NCBI RefSeq assembly: GCF_014595885.1
Contig: NZ_JABUKC010000001.1
Coordinates: 62,001-126,000 of the forward strand
DNA: 64,000 bases
Direction of reading: 5' to 3'
Origin: Microcella alkalica
Lineage (GTDB): Bacteria; Actinomycetota; Actinomycetes; Actinomycetales; Microbacteriaceae
Of the stretch, positions 1 to 8,200 are shown piece by piece; positions within the stretch are counted from its first letter, which is position 1, and each line of letters opens with the position of its first letter. The notes under the pieces were generated by a model that did not search any database, had not been told where the DNA came from, and saw only the letters and a list, made by a program, of their open reading frames with translations. The position numbers and the translations under genes were made by a program.

Positions 1-813
1 CCCGCCCTGCCGCACCGTCACGACGCGGTCCGGGCTCAGTGCGGTCACCTCGGCGTTCGGGGTGAGGATGCTCCCCGCGAGCCGCGCCGCCCGCGCGAGC
101 TCGCCGCTCACCGCCCCCATGCCGCCGACCGGCACGTTCCAGTCGCCCGTGCCGCCGCCGATCACGTGGTACAGGTAGCAGCGGTTGGCGGTGAGCGTGG
201 CATCCACGTTCGGGGCGAAGGTGCCGATGAGCGCGTCGGTGTAGACCACCCCGCGCACGAGGTCGTCGGCGAAGGTGCCCTCGATCGTCTCGCCGACGGG
301 TCGCTCGATGAGGGCATCCCACACCGCATCGTCGGCGACGGCCGCCCGAGCCTCCGATCGCGTCAGCAGCGGGTCGGTCACCGTCGGGAACAGCGCGCGG
401 GCGAGCCGCTGCGTTCCCTCGTAGAAGCGGCCCCACGCCTCGGCGTCGGCGCCCGCGCCGAGGGCAGCGAACGAGGCGGCGGTCGCGGCGGCGTCGTGGT
501 TGTCGACGAGCAGCCCGCGGTCGGTGCCGGGCAGCGGGGTGTACGACGAGTAGCGGCGCGGCGCGAGGCGGATGCTCAAGCCCAGGTCGTCGATGATGCG
601 CTGGGGCAGCAGGCTCACGAGGTACGAGTAGCGGCTGAGCCGGGCATCCACGTCGGGGAAGGCCTGGGCGGAGATCGCGGCGCCGCCGAGCACGTCGAGC
701 CGCTCGAGCACCTCGACCTCGAGGCCCGCACGGCTCAGGTAGGCGGCCGCGGCGAGGGCGTTGTGGCCCCCGCCGATGATGACGACGTCGCGGCGCTCGG
801 TGGACGGGATCAC
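1..813 (-). CDS. NAD(P)/FAD-dependent oxidoreductase, phytoene-desaturase-like (3' part outside window)
   Basis: The N-terminal 271 residues are visible; the rest lies beyond the left edge. Near the N terminus is a Rossmann dinucleotide-binding motif (VVIIGGGHNALAAAAYLSRAG), followed by an E-R pair at the end of beta-2 (EVLERLDVLGGA), typical of FAD-binding amine-oxidase/phytoene-desaturase (CrtI, PYROXD2-like) proteins. I chose the GTG at 813 because a GAAGGAG ribosome-binding site (complement of 823-829) sits about 9 bases upstream; an in-frame GTG at 819 is too close to it. The substrate is unknown. No carotenoid genes are visible nearby, so a carotenoid role is not supported. The family assignment is fairly secure. 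Confidence 0.8.
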   Translation of the reverse strand, partial: MIPSTERRDVVIIGGGHNALAAAAYLSRAGLEVEVLERLDVLGGAAISAQAFPDVDARLSRYSYLVSLLPQRIIDDLGLSIRLAPRRYSSYTPLPGTDRGLLVDNHDAAATAASFAALGAGADAEAWGRFYEGTQRLARALFPTVTDPLLTRSEARAAVADDAVWDALIERPVGETIEGTFADDLVRGVVYTDALIGTFAPNVDATLTANRCYLYHVIGGGTGDWNVPVGGMGAVSGELARAARLAGSILTPNAEVTALSPDRVVTVRQGG

Positions 814-893
814 GGGCACGGGCTCCTTCGCGGCGGTGCGATCCCGCGGCGTCGCGGGTCGAGTTCCGTCAGCCTACGACGGCGCCGCCAGGC

Positions 894-1088
894 TCACTGT
901 GCCCGTCGGCGACCGACGGCGATATAGGTCACGATCGCCGCGACCAAACCCGCGCCCACGGCGATGAAGAGTCGCGCGAAGACGTCGAGGTCGGTGCCGA
1001 TAGCGAGCGCAATGCTCACGACCGTGATGACGACGAGGAGTGCGACAGTGGCGGCGACGTCGGCTCGCGGTTTCCGTTGATTGCTCAT
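894..1088 (-). CDS. small two-TM membrane protein
   Basis: A 64-residue protein with a short basic N terminus (MSNQRKPRAD) and two hydrophobic segments, about residues 11-31 and 38-57, ending in a basic tail (GRRRAQ). This suggests a two-helix inner-membrane hairpin. No family recognised. A TACGGT -10-like hexamer (complement of 1095-1100) ends 6 bases before the ATG and there is no Shine-Dalgarno sequence, so translation is probably leaderless. The gene lies just downstream of the LysR gene on the same strand but appears to have its own promoter. The reading frame is convincing; the function is unknown. Confidence 0.6.
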   Translation of the reverse strand: MSNQRKPRADVAATVALLVVITVVSIALAIGTDLDVFARLFIAVGAGLVAAIVTYIAVGRRRAQ

Positions 1089-1105
1089 GTTGTGACCGTA
1101 GTGGG

Positions 1106-2002
1106 TTACGGCGCGACAGCGCGAGCGAGCATCCCTCGCACGGCGACGATCGCGGGGCGGTCGGCCGACGAGCGACGCGCGGCCGTGAACACCTCGCGCG
1201 CGGGCGCTCCCGGCAGGTCGACGAGCCGTACGGGCGCGCGGCCGCCCATCCACAGCAGGTCGGGCAGCAGGGCGACGGCGTGGCCGGCCTCGATGAGCCG
1301 CACGTGCGCCTGCAGGTCGGCGGTCTCGAAACGCACGTCGGGCTCGAAGCCCGCGAGGCGGCACTGCTGCTCGGCCCAGTGGCGGCTGGCGGTGCCGCGC
1401 GGCTCCATGACCCACGCGGCGTCGGCGACGTCGACGAGCGACCGCACCCGCGACCGCGACCGCACGCCGAGCCGCAGGGCGTCGCGGTGCAGCGGCACGC
1501 GGTCGAGCTCGCGCCGCAGCGGGGCGGCGTGCGCGGGGTACTGCTCGGCGATGACGAGGTCGAACTCCCGCGCCCACACCTCGTCGAGCGCGCTCTCGGG
1601 CTCGCGCTGGGTCACCTCGACGCGCAGCGACGGATGCTCGGCCTCGAGCAGCGAGAGCGCGCGAGGCACGATGCCCAGAGCCGCCGACTGGAACACCGCG
1701 AGCCGCACGGTTCCGCGCAGCGGCTCGTCCGCGGTCGCGGCCACGGATGCTCCGAGCGCCGACTCGAGGCGCTCCATCTCGTCGAGGACGCGGCCCGCAC
1801 CCTCGGCGAGCAGCTCGCCCTGCGGGGTCAGCTGCACGCCCCGGCCGACGCGCTCGAGCAGCGGCACGCCCGCCTCGAGCTCGAGCTGGGCGAGCTGCTG
1901 CGAGATCGTCGACGGGCTGTACGACAGGGCGCGGGCGACGGCGTGCACGGTGCCGCGTCGGTGCAGCTCGCGCAGCAGGCTCAGGCGGCGCACGTCGAGC
2001 AC
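1106..2002 (-). CDS. LysR-family transcriptional regulator, probably of putA
   Basis: A 298-residue LysR-type regulator: N-terminal winged HTH at about residues 1-60 (LDVRRLSLLRELHRRGTVHA, then SPSTISQQLAQLE) and a periplasmic-binding-protein-like effector domain from about 90 to the end. I chose the GTG at 2002 rather than upstream ATGs at 2032/2041. A GAGGAGG ribosome-binding site (complement of 2008-2014) lies 5 bases before it, and the protein then begins like its relatives (M-LDVRRL). This start also leaves a perfect palindrome at 2023-2039 outside the gene. It is divergent from putA, so control of proline catabolism is the natural inference; the effector could be proline or a related amino acid. 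Confidence 0.85.
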   Translation of the reverse strand: MLDVRRLSLLRELHRRGTVHAVARALSYSPSTISQQLAQLELEAGVPLLERVGRGVQLTPQGELLAEGAGRVLDEMERLESALGASVAATADEPLRGTVRLAVFQSAALGIVPRALSLLEAEHPSLRVEVTQREPESALDEVWAREFDLVIAEQYPAHAAPLRRELDRVPLHRDALRLGVRSRSRVRSLVDVADAAWVMEPRGTASRHWAEQQCRLAGFEPDVRFETADLQAHVRLIEAGHAVALLPDLLWMGGRAPVRLVDLPGAPAREVFTAARRSSADRPAIVAVRGMLARAVAP

Positions 2003-2022
2003 GGAGGCCTCCTCGGCGAATT

Positions 2023-2039
2023 GTTCGGGCATCCCGAAC
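2023..2039. promoter_or_regulatory. LysR operator candidate (T-N11-A palindrome)
   Basis: GTTCGGG-CAT-CCCGAAC is a perfect 7-bp inverted repeat with a 3-bp centre. It contains T-N11-A (TCGGGCATCCCGA), the classic LysR-type box. It sits in the divergent region between the LysR gene and putA, 21 bases upstream of the preferred LysR start. Binding is inference. Confidence 0.6.
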
Positions 2040-2162
2040 ATAACCGTGCGTGAATGCCCGCTTTTCTCGACGCGCCGCCCGGCGCAGACTGGCCCGAGCA
2101 GGGCACGACGGGGCCGCGATGTGCGCGGGCTCGGGCCCCTCACCGCGGAGGCTGACACGCTG

Positions 2163-5100
2163 ATGACCATGAGCTCTTCGATCGATCACCCGCTCGACCG
2201 CTCAGCGCAGGCGGGGGCCGAGCCGCATGCCCACCCCGAGGCTGCGTCGCTCGCCGCCCTCGGCGACGAGGCCGTCGCCCTCGTGCGCCGCTGGCTCGAC
2301 GAGGCCGGCGATGCGAAGCCCGACGCGGCCGCCGCACGCCTCGCCGGACTGCTGAAAGACCCCGACGGGCTGCACTTCGCGATCGGCTTCGTCGACCGCG
2401 TCGCCCGGCCGGAGGACCTGCGCGTCGCGGCCCGCAACCTGGAGGAGCTCAGCGAGCGCATCCCGAGGTTCCTGCCCGCGCCGATGCGGGCGCTCATCGC
2501 GCTCGGCGGCGGGTTCGCGCGGTTCCTGCCGAACCCGATCATCCCCATCGCGCGGCGCGTGCTGCGGCAGATGGTCGGGCACCTCATCGTCGACGCGAGC
2601 CCCGACCGGCTCGGCGCCACGCTCGAGCGGCTGCGGGCCGACGGCGATCGGCTCAACATCAACCTGCTCGGCGAGGCGGTGCTGGGCGACGCCGAGGCGG
2701 ACAAGCGCCTGGCGGGCATCCGCGCCCTCGTCGCTCGCGACGACGTCGACTACGTCTCGGTCAAGGTGTCGTCGATCGTCAGCCAGCTGTCGATGTGGGC
2801 CTTCGACGAGACCGTCGAGCGCGTCGTCGAGCGCCTCGTGCCGCTCTACGAGGAGGCGGCGCGCTCGGGCACGTTCCTGAACCTCGACATGGAGGAGTTC
2901 CGCGACCTCGACCTGACGATCTCGGTCTTCGAGAAGCTGCTCGACCGGCGCTCGCTCGCCCAGTACGAGGCCGGCATCGTGCTGCAGGCCTACCTGCCGG
3001 AGGCGGTGCCCGCGCTCGAGCGCCTCACCGCGTGGGCGCAGCGCCGCCGGGCCGCGGGCGGCGCCGGCATCAAGGTGCGCGTCGTGAAGGGCGCCAACCT
3101 CGCCATGGAGCGCGTCGACGCCGCCGTGCACGGCTGGCCCGTCGCCGTGCTGCCGAGCAAGCAGGCTAGCGACGCCAACTACAAGCGCGTGCTCGAGCTC
3201 GCCCTGCGCCCCGACCGGGTCGACGCCGTGCGCATCGGCGTCGCCGGCCACAACCTGTTCGACATCGCCTGGGCGCACCTGCTCGCCACCTCGCGCGGCG
3301 TCGAGAGCCGCGTCGAGTTCGAGATGCTGCTCGGCATGGCGCCCGACCAGTCGGCGGCGGTGCGCCGCACGGTCGGCTCGCTGCTGCTCTACACGCCCGT
3401 CGTGCACCCGGAGGACTTCGAGTCGGCGATCAGCTACCTGATCCGCCGCCTGGAGGAGAACGCGAGCACCGAGAACTTCCTCTCCGGCGCGTTCGAGCTC
3501 GCCGGCTCGCAGCCGATCTTCGACCGCGAGCAGGGCCGCTTCCTGGCCTCGCTCGCCGACCTCGTCCAGCATCCGGCCGCGCCGGCGCCGCACCGCGTGC
3601 AGAACCGGCTGACGGCGACGGATGCCCCGCGCGAGCTGCCCCTCACCGCGACGGTCGCGAGCTCGGGCGTGCGCGACAACTTCGACAACGAGCCCGACAC
3701 CGACCCGGCGCTGCCCGCCAACCGGGAGTGGGGCCGCGCGATCCTCGCGCGCGCCGCGGCGAGCACGCTCGGCGCCGACGTCGCGGCCGCCGCCGCGATC
3801 GCGACGCCGGGGGCCCTGGAGCGCGAGATCGCCGACGCGCGCGGCGCCGCATCCGCCTGGGCTTCTCGCTCGGCCGACGATCGCGCCGCCGTGCTGCACG
3901 CCGCGGGGCGGATGCTCGCCGCCCGCCGCGCGGAGCTGCTCGAGGTCATGGCCGCCGAGGCCGGCAAGACCCTCGCCGAGGGCGACCCGGAGGTGAGCGA
4001 GGCGATCGACTTCGCCCACTACTACGCCGAGAGCGCGCGCGACCTCGCGCGCGTGGAGGAGGCGCGGTTCGAGCCCGTGCGGCTGACGCTCGTCGTGCCG
4101 CCGTGGAACTTCCCCGTCGCGATCCCGGCAGGCGGGGTGCTCGCGGCGCTCGCCGCGGGCAGTGCCGTCATCATCAAGCCCGCCCCGCAGGTGCGCCGCT
4201 GCGCCGCCGTTATGGTGCAGGCGCTGTGGGATGCGGGCGTGCCGCGCGAGGTGCTGCGCCTCGTCGACGTGCCCGAGAACGAGCTCGGGCGGCAGCTCGT
4301 CAGCCACCCGGCGGTCGACCGCGTCGTGCTGACGGGGGCATTCGAGACGGCGGCGCTGTTCCGCTCGTGGCGGCCCGACCTGCCGCTGCTGGCGGAGACG
4401 AGCGGCAAGAACGCGATCGTCGTGACGCCCTCGGCCGATTTCGACCTCGCCGCCGCCGACCTCGCCCGCTCGGCCTTCGGCCACGCGGGGCAGAAGTGCT
4501 CGGCGGCGTCGCTCGGCATCCTCGTGGGGTCGGTGGCCGATGCGCCGGCGTTCCGTCGCCAGCTGGTGGATGCCGTGCGCACCCTGCGCGTCGGCTGGGC
4601 GACCGACCCGACCACGGTCGTCGGGCCGCTCATCGAGCCGGCGTCGGGCAAGCTGCTGCGCGCGCTCACCGAGCTCGGCCCGGGGGAGGAGTGGCTCGTC
4701 GAGCCGCGCCGCCTCGACGAGGAGGGCCGGCTGTGGTCGCCGGGGGTGCGGCTCGGCGTCGCGCCGGGCAGCGAGTTCCACACGACCGAGTACTTCGGGC
4801 CGGTGCTCGGCCTGATGCGCGCTCGCGACCTGGACGAGGCGCTCGACCTGCAGAACGCGACGCCCTTCGGGCTCACGGCAGGGCTGCACTCGCTCGACGC
4901 CGACGAGGTCGCCTACTGGGCGGAGCACGTCGAGGCCGGCAACCTCTACGTCAACCGCGGCATCACGGGCGCGATCGTGCGCCGCCAGCCGTTCGGCGGC
5001 TGGAAGCGCTCGAGCGTCGGCGGGTCGACGAAGGCCGGCGGGCCCTCGTACGTGGCCAGCTTCGGCACGTGGATGCCCGTGCCTCGCTCGCCGAAGCAGA

Positions 5101-5762
5101 ACCTCAGCATGCGCGGGCTGAGCGCTCGCGTGCGCACCGTGCTCGAGGCGGCGCAGCCCGGCCTCGACTTCGCGGGCTTCGACACCGCGCGGGCCGGCGC
5201 GCTCGCGGACGAGCGCGCGTGGGCCGACGAGTTCGGCGTCGCCCGCGACGTCAGCGACCTCGGCGTGGAGCGGAACGTGCTGCGCTACCGCCCCGTGACG
5301 GAGCCCGTCGTGGTGCGGCTCGCCGAGGGCGTGTCGGCCGGTTCGCTCGTGCGCGTGCTGCTCGCGGCCGTGCGGGCGGGCGCGCCCGTGGCCGTGTCGA
5401 CGCCGGTCGCGCTGCCCTCGGCGCTGCTGTCGCTCGCGGGGCAGGCCGACTCGCCGCTGCGCGCCGCCTCGGTCGCGATCGAGAGCGATGCGGCGTTCAC
5501 GGCGCGCGTCGTCGCGGAGCGACCGGCGCGCATCCGCCTCATCGGTGCCGACACCGGGGGCGCGGATGCTCGGCCCGCGTCGGAACTCGCCCGCGAGCTG
5601 CTCTCCGCCCTCGGCGGAGACCCCGACGTCGCGCTCTGGTCGGGGCCCGTCACGACCGCGGGCCGCGTGGAGCTGCTGCCGTTCCTGCGCGAGCAGTCGG
5701 TGAGCGTCACGGCGCACCGGTTCGGCAACCCGTACCCGGCGCTCGCCGAGCTGCCGCTGTAG
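2163..5762 (+). CDS. putA: bifunctional proline dehydrogenase / L-glutamate-gamma-semialdehyde dehydrogenase
   Basis: A 1199-residue fused enzyme that oxidises proline to glutamate through pyrroline-5-carboxylate. The proline dehydrogenase (FAD, TIM-barrel) region covers roughly residues 90-440 and includes the VRVVKGAN and LIRRLEENAS stretches. The aldehyde dehydrogenase domain runs from about 530 to 990, with Glu745 (AETSGKN) and catalytic Cys779 (GQKCSAAS) 34 residues apart, as in the family. About 200 C-terminal residues form an extra domain matching the inactive ALDH-like tail of long (type B) PutAs. There is no N-terminal ribbon-helix-helix domain, so it is not a self-repressing trifunctional PutA; the divergent LysR is the likely regulator. 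The ATG at 2163 has GGAGG (2147-2151) 11 bases upstream. Confidence 0.96.
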   Translation: MTMSSSIDHPLDRSAQAGAEPHAHPEAASLAALGDEAVALVRRWLDEAGDAKPDAAAARLAGLLKDPDGLHFAIGFVDRVARPEDLRVAARNLEELSERIPRFLPAPMRALIALGGGFARFLPNPIIPIARRVLRQMVGHLIVDASPDRLGATLERLRADGDRLNINLLGEAVLGDAEADKRLAGIRALVARDDVDYVSVKVSSIVSQLSMWAFDETVERVVERLVPLYEEAARSGTFLNLDMEEFRDLDLTISVFEKLLDRRSLAQYEAGIVLQAYLPEAVPALERLTAWAQRRRAAGGAGIKVRVVKGANLAMERVDAAVHGWPVAVLPSKQASDANYKRVLELALRPDRVDAVRIGVAGHNLFDIAWAHLLATSRGVESRVEFEMLLGMAPDQSAAVRRTVGSLLLYTPVVHPEDFESAISYLIRRLEENASTENFLSGAFELAGSQPIFDREQGRFLASLADLVQHPAAPAPHRVQNRLTATDAPRELPLTATVASSGVRDNFDNEPDTDPALPANREWGRAILARAAASTLGADVAAAAAIATPGALEREIADARGAASAWASRSADDRAAVLHAAGRMLAARRAELLEVMAAEAGKTLAEGDPEVSEAIDFAHYYAESARDLARVEEARFEPVRLTLVVPPWNFPVAIPAGGVLAALAAGSAVIIKPAPQVRRCAAVMVQALWDAGVPREVLRLVDVPENELGRQLVSHPAVDRVVLTGAFETAALFRSWRPDLPLLAETSGKNAIVVTPSADFDLAAADLARSAFGHAGQKCSAASLGILVGSVADAPAFRRQLVDAVRTLRVGWATDPTTVVGPLIEPASGKLLRALTELGPGEEWLVEPRRLDEEGRLWSPGVRLGVAPGSEFHTTEYFGPVLGLMRARDLDEALDLQNATPFGLTAGLHSLDADEVAYWAEHVEAGNLYVNRGITGAIVRRQPFGGWKRSSVGGSTKAGGPSYVASFGTWMPVPRSPKQNLSMRGLSARVRTVLEAAQPGLDFAGFDTARAGALADERAWADEFGVARDVSDLGVERNVLRYRPVTEPVVVRLAEGVSAGSLVRVLLAAVRAGAPVAVSTPVALPSALLSLAGQADSPLRAASVAIESDAAFTARVVAERPARIRLIGADTGGADARPASELARELLSALGGDPDVALWSGPVTTAGRVELLPFLREQSVSVTAHRFGNPYPALAELPL

Positions 5763-5780
5763 GGCGGCGCGCGGCGAGGC

Positions 5781-6137
5781 TCAGGCTCGCAGGGCAGCCT
5801 GCACGAGCGCGAGCGCGACGTCGTCGGCGAGGCCGAGGCGGCGGATGCGGTCGGCGAACTGGCGCGCAGCATCCTGGGCCTGGCGCTCCGTGGGGTCGCC
5901 GTGCTGGGCGACGAAGGTGCCGTTGCGACCGCGCGTCTCGATGATGCCGTCGGCCTCGAGCTCGCGGTAGGCGCGGGCGACCGTGTTGACGGCGAGGCCG
6001 AGCTCCTGCGCGAGGGCGCGCACCGTCGGCAGCTTCGCCCCCGCCGCGAGGGCGCCGGTCGCGACCGCGTCGCGCACCTGCACGCGCAGCTGCTCGAACG
6101 GCGGCGTCGCCGACCGCGGGTCGATCGTGACGATCAT
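5781..6137 (-). CDS. GntR-family regulator, YtrA-like
   Basis: A 118-residue regulator: winged HTH at about residues 8-75 (PPFEQLRVQVRDAV, KLPTVRALAQELGLAVNTVARAYRELEADGIIETR) and only a short helical tail. This size and layout match the YtrA subfamily, whose members usually repress neighbouring membrane-transport operons. The start ATG overlaps the stop of the upstream membrane-protein gene (ATGA), so it is translationally coupled as the last gene of a three-gene operon. In better-known ytr operons the regulator usually comes first. A candidate operator lies in the operon promoter at 7988-8011. Confidence 0.88.
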   Translation of the reverse strand: MIVTIDPRSATPPFEQLRVQVRDAVATGALAAGAKLPTVRALAQELGLAVNTVARAYRELEADGIIETRGRNGTFVAQHGDPTERQAQDAARQFADRIRRLGLADDVALALVQAALRA

Positions 6138-7039
6138 GATGCGATCATCCCCGATGCGGGCGCCGGCGCCGACCACAAGCGACGCCGGAAATGCTGAGCC
6201 GTTCGCCGGTCGAGCACGACCACGAGCAGCACCGTGAGCAGACCGATCGTGGCGTAGAAGCCCACTGCTGGGCCGGCCGCCGCGCCCGCGAGTGTCGCCT
6301 CCGCGAGCCAGAAGGCGTCAGCGATCAGCACCGGCACGGCGAGGAGCGCCGCGAACGCTGGGATCGTCAGCAGGTCGCGAGCGCTCTCGGCGCGGAGCGC
6401 GTCGCTCCACGCGAGCGTCATCGTGTCGCCCGCGACCGGGCGCGAGCCCGCGATGAAGCGGACAGCCGGCGCGAAGAGGAGCAGCGACACGACTCCGAGC
6501 GCGACGAGGCCTCCGGTCACCGGCAGGGCCGGCGACAGCGGCGAGCTCGGGATGGTGCTCACGTTGTTGAGCGCGAGCACCGCACTGAGCGACGTGATCG
6601 CCACGACGAGCGTGACGACCCGCGGCGGCACGAGGTCGAGCGGACTCAGCCGCTCCAGGCGTGCGACGGGCTGCCCGAACGACCGACGCCGCCGGTCGAC
6701 GAGCTGCATCACCGTCATCGAGATCACGCCGACGAACGCGGAGAGCGGCATGACGAGGAACGACCACGAACTCGTCGCGAGCTCGTCGTTCACCAGAAGG
6801 GCGGCGAGACCGAGAGTGCTCGCCAGGCCCATGCCGAGCATCCAGCCACGCTGGCGTCGCGTCACGAGGCGCAGCAGCTCGGGCTCGAGCTCGGCGGGCA
6901 CCGCGAGGTCGGCGCGCGAGGCGAGGCGGTGGAGCTGCCGCTGCTGCCAGTGGGGCGAGCGCGTGCGCAGCAGCTGCGACGCCCACAGCGCCACGAAGAC
7001 GAGCGTCACGGCGGCGACGAAGGGGAGTCGATCGCTCAT
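6134..7039 (-). CDS. 7-TM membrane protein (paralogue of the next gene)
   Basis: A 301-residue integral membrane protein with about seven hydrophobic segments. I do not recognise a named family. It shares topology and motifs with the upstream gene: a DTMTLAWSDALRAESARDLLTIP stretch near residue 210 and a C-terminal QHFRRRLW, against GTQALAWSDALRSLTLRDMIALP and QHYQRRLW in its neighbour. The two genes are therefore a tandem duplication. The start ATG overlaps the upstream stop (ATGA) and the stop overlaps the gntR start, so all three are coupled. Control by a YtrA-type regulator suggests a role in envelope stress or transport, but no ATPase is present. Function unknown. Confidence 0.75.
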   Translation of the reverse strand: MSDRLPFVAAVTLVFVALWASQLLRTRSPHWQQRQLHRLASRADLAVPAELEPELLRLVTRRQRGWMLGMGLASTLGLAALLVNDELATSSWSFLVMPLSAFVGVISMTVMQLVDRRRRSFGQPVARLERLSPLDLVPPRVVTLVVAITSLSAVLALNNVSTIPSSPLSPALPVTGGLVALGVVSLLLFAPAVRFIAGSRPVAGDTMTLAWSDALRAESARDLLTIPAFAALLAVPVLIADAFWLAEATLAGAAAGPAVGFYATIGLLTVLLVVVLDRRTAQHFRRRLWSAPAPASGMIAS

Positions 7040-7962
7040 CGGGCACCGCCGTGCGCGAGCTCGGGCCAGAGCCGGCGCTGGTAGTGCTGTGCCGGGTTGC
7101 GCGGCGAGGCCGGGCTCGCCTGCAGCGCCGCGGCGACGATCGAGACGACGAGCACGACGAGGGCGAGCAGGCCCAGGCCGGCTCCGGCGATGATCGCGAC
7201 GGGAGGCTCGGCGAGGGAGATCAGTTCGCCGAGCAGCACGAGCGGTGCGTAGATCGCCGCGGTGAGCGGCAGCGCGATCATGTCGCGCAGCGTGAGCGAG
7301 CGGAGGGCGTCGCTCCATGCGAGGGCCTGTGTGCCGCCGCCGATGGGGCGCCAGCGCGCGATACGCGTACCGAGCGCCCACCAGAGGAGCGTGCTCGTGG
7401 CGGCGAGTGCGAGGAGTCCGAACGCCACGGCCATCGCCGTCGGATCGAGCTGGTCGAGCTGGTCGGTCAGGCCCAGCCCGAGCAGGATCACGAGCACCAG
7501 CACTGCGCCGACGGCCAGCGCGATCGGCATGCCGCGGCGCTCGCCCGACGGCACGAGGTCGGCGATGTGAACGGGGGTCAGGCGCCCGGCGCTCGGTGCC
7601 GCCCGGTCTGCGGCGTCGCGGTGCGCCCGCCGCGCGTGCAGCAGCGCCGCGACGGCGACGCCCATCGCGACACCGCCGAAGACTCCGAGCACGATCGCGC
7701 CCGAGCGCAGGGACGAGTCGGTCGGCACGAGCACGAGCACCACGCCCGCGGCCGCGAGGGCCCCGAGCGCGGAGGCGACGACGCGGCGACGCTGGAACCG
7801 CATGACCTCGTCGCGCACATCGTCGTCGAGGGCGAGGTTGACGCGGCGCGCGAGCCGTTCCACGCTCGCGGCGAGCGAGGCGGGGGTGAGCTGCACGAGC
7901 AGCACGAGGGCCACGATCACGGCGATCACGAGTAGGGGTACGAGGGTGGCGAGCAACGTCAT
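7036..7962 (-). CDS. 7-TM membrane protein, first gene of the YtrA-like operon
   Basis: A 308-residue integral membrane protein with seven predicted helices: a first helix at the N terminus, a cytoplasmic stretch of about 50 residues (SLAASVERLARRVNLALDDD), then six more helices. It is a paralogue of the downstream gene (shared LAWSDALR and QHYQRRLW motifs). I prefer the ATG at 7962, which has GAAGGA 8 bases upstream; an ATG five codons earlier overlaps that site. The promoter, with a candidate operator over its -10, lies just upstream. No catalytic motif is visible and the function is unknown. Confidence 0.75.
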   Translation of the reverse strand: MTLLATLVPLLVIAVIVALVLLVQLTPASLAASVERLARRVNLALDDDVRDEVMRFQRRRVVASALGALAAAGVVLVLVPTDSSLRSGAIVLGVFGGVAMGVAVAALLHARRAHRDAADRAAPSAGRLTPVHIADLVPSGERRGMPIALAVGAVLVLVILLGLGLTDQLDQLDPTAMAVAFGLLALAATSTLLWWALGTRIARWRPIGGGTQALAWSDALRSLTLRDMIALPLTAAIYAPLVLLGELISLAEPPVAIIAGAGLGLLALVVLVVSIVAAALQASPASPRNPAQHYQRRLWPELAHGGAR

Positions 7963-7987
7963 CGAGAGCATCCTTCTTTGTCTGTCG

Positions 7988-8025
7988 TTTGTCTCAATGT
8001 AGCAATACAAACGCGCGATGTCGAA
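7988..8025 (-). promoter_or_regulatory. promoter and operator of the YtrA-like operon
   Basis: On the minus strand a -35 like TTCGAC (complement of 8020-8025) and a -10 TACATT (complement of 7996-8001) are 18 bases apart. An inverted repeat TTTGT-N14-ACAAA (7988-7992 and 8007-8011) straddles the -10. This stretch is clearly more AT-rich than its surroundings. Repressor binding there would block initiation. The binding assignment is inference. Confidence 0.5.
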
Positions 8026-8111
8026 CGATGCTCCGGCGCGTGCACCACGCCCGCCTCGAGCAGTGCAGCGCTCGCCCGAGAAGTCCTGCGCTGTTCCCCT
8101 CGCTCAGCGAC

Positions 8112-8168
8112 GCGGGCATTTGCGTCGAAACGGGCCTGCCGAGAGCCCGGCTCGACGCGAACGCCCGC
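8112..8168. repeat. 57-bp palindromic repeat, copy 1
   Basis: Two 24-base arms (8112-8135 and 8145-8168) are inverted copies with 20 of 24 positions paired around a 9-base loop. The left arm carries TTTGCGTCGAAACGGGC and the right arm carries GCCCGGCTCGACGCGAA. Related elements of the same length occur at 12904-12960 and 53520-53576. It lies in the 238-base space between the ramB stop and the start of the YtrA-like operon. Confidence 0.7.
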
Positions 8169-8200
8169 GTCGAGCCGGCTTTGTTCGGCCTGCGCCCCGC

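Noticed and set aside
2202-5717. A 1171-codon open frame on the minus strand opposite putA
   Set aside because: It is His/Arg/Asp-rich, low-complexity sequence with no domain, antisense to a clear PutA. High GC leaves long stop-free antisense frames.
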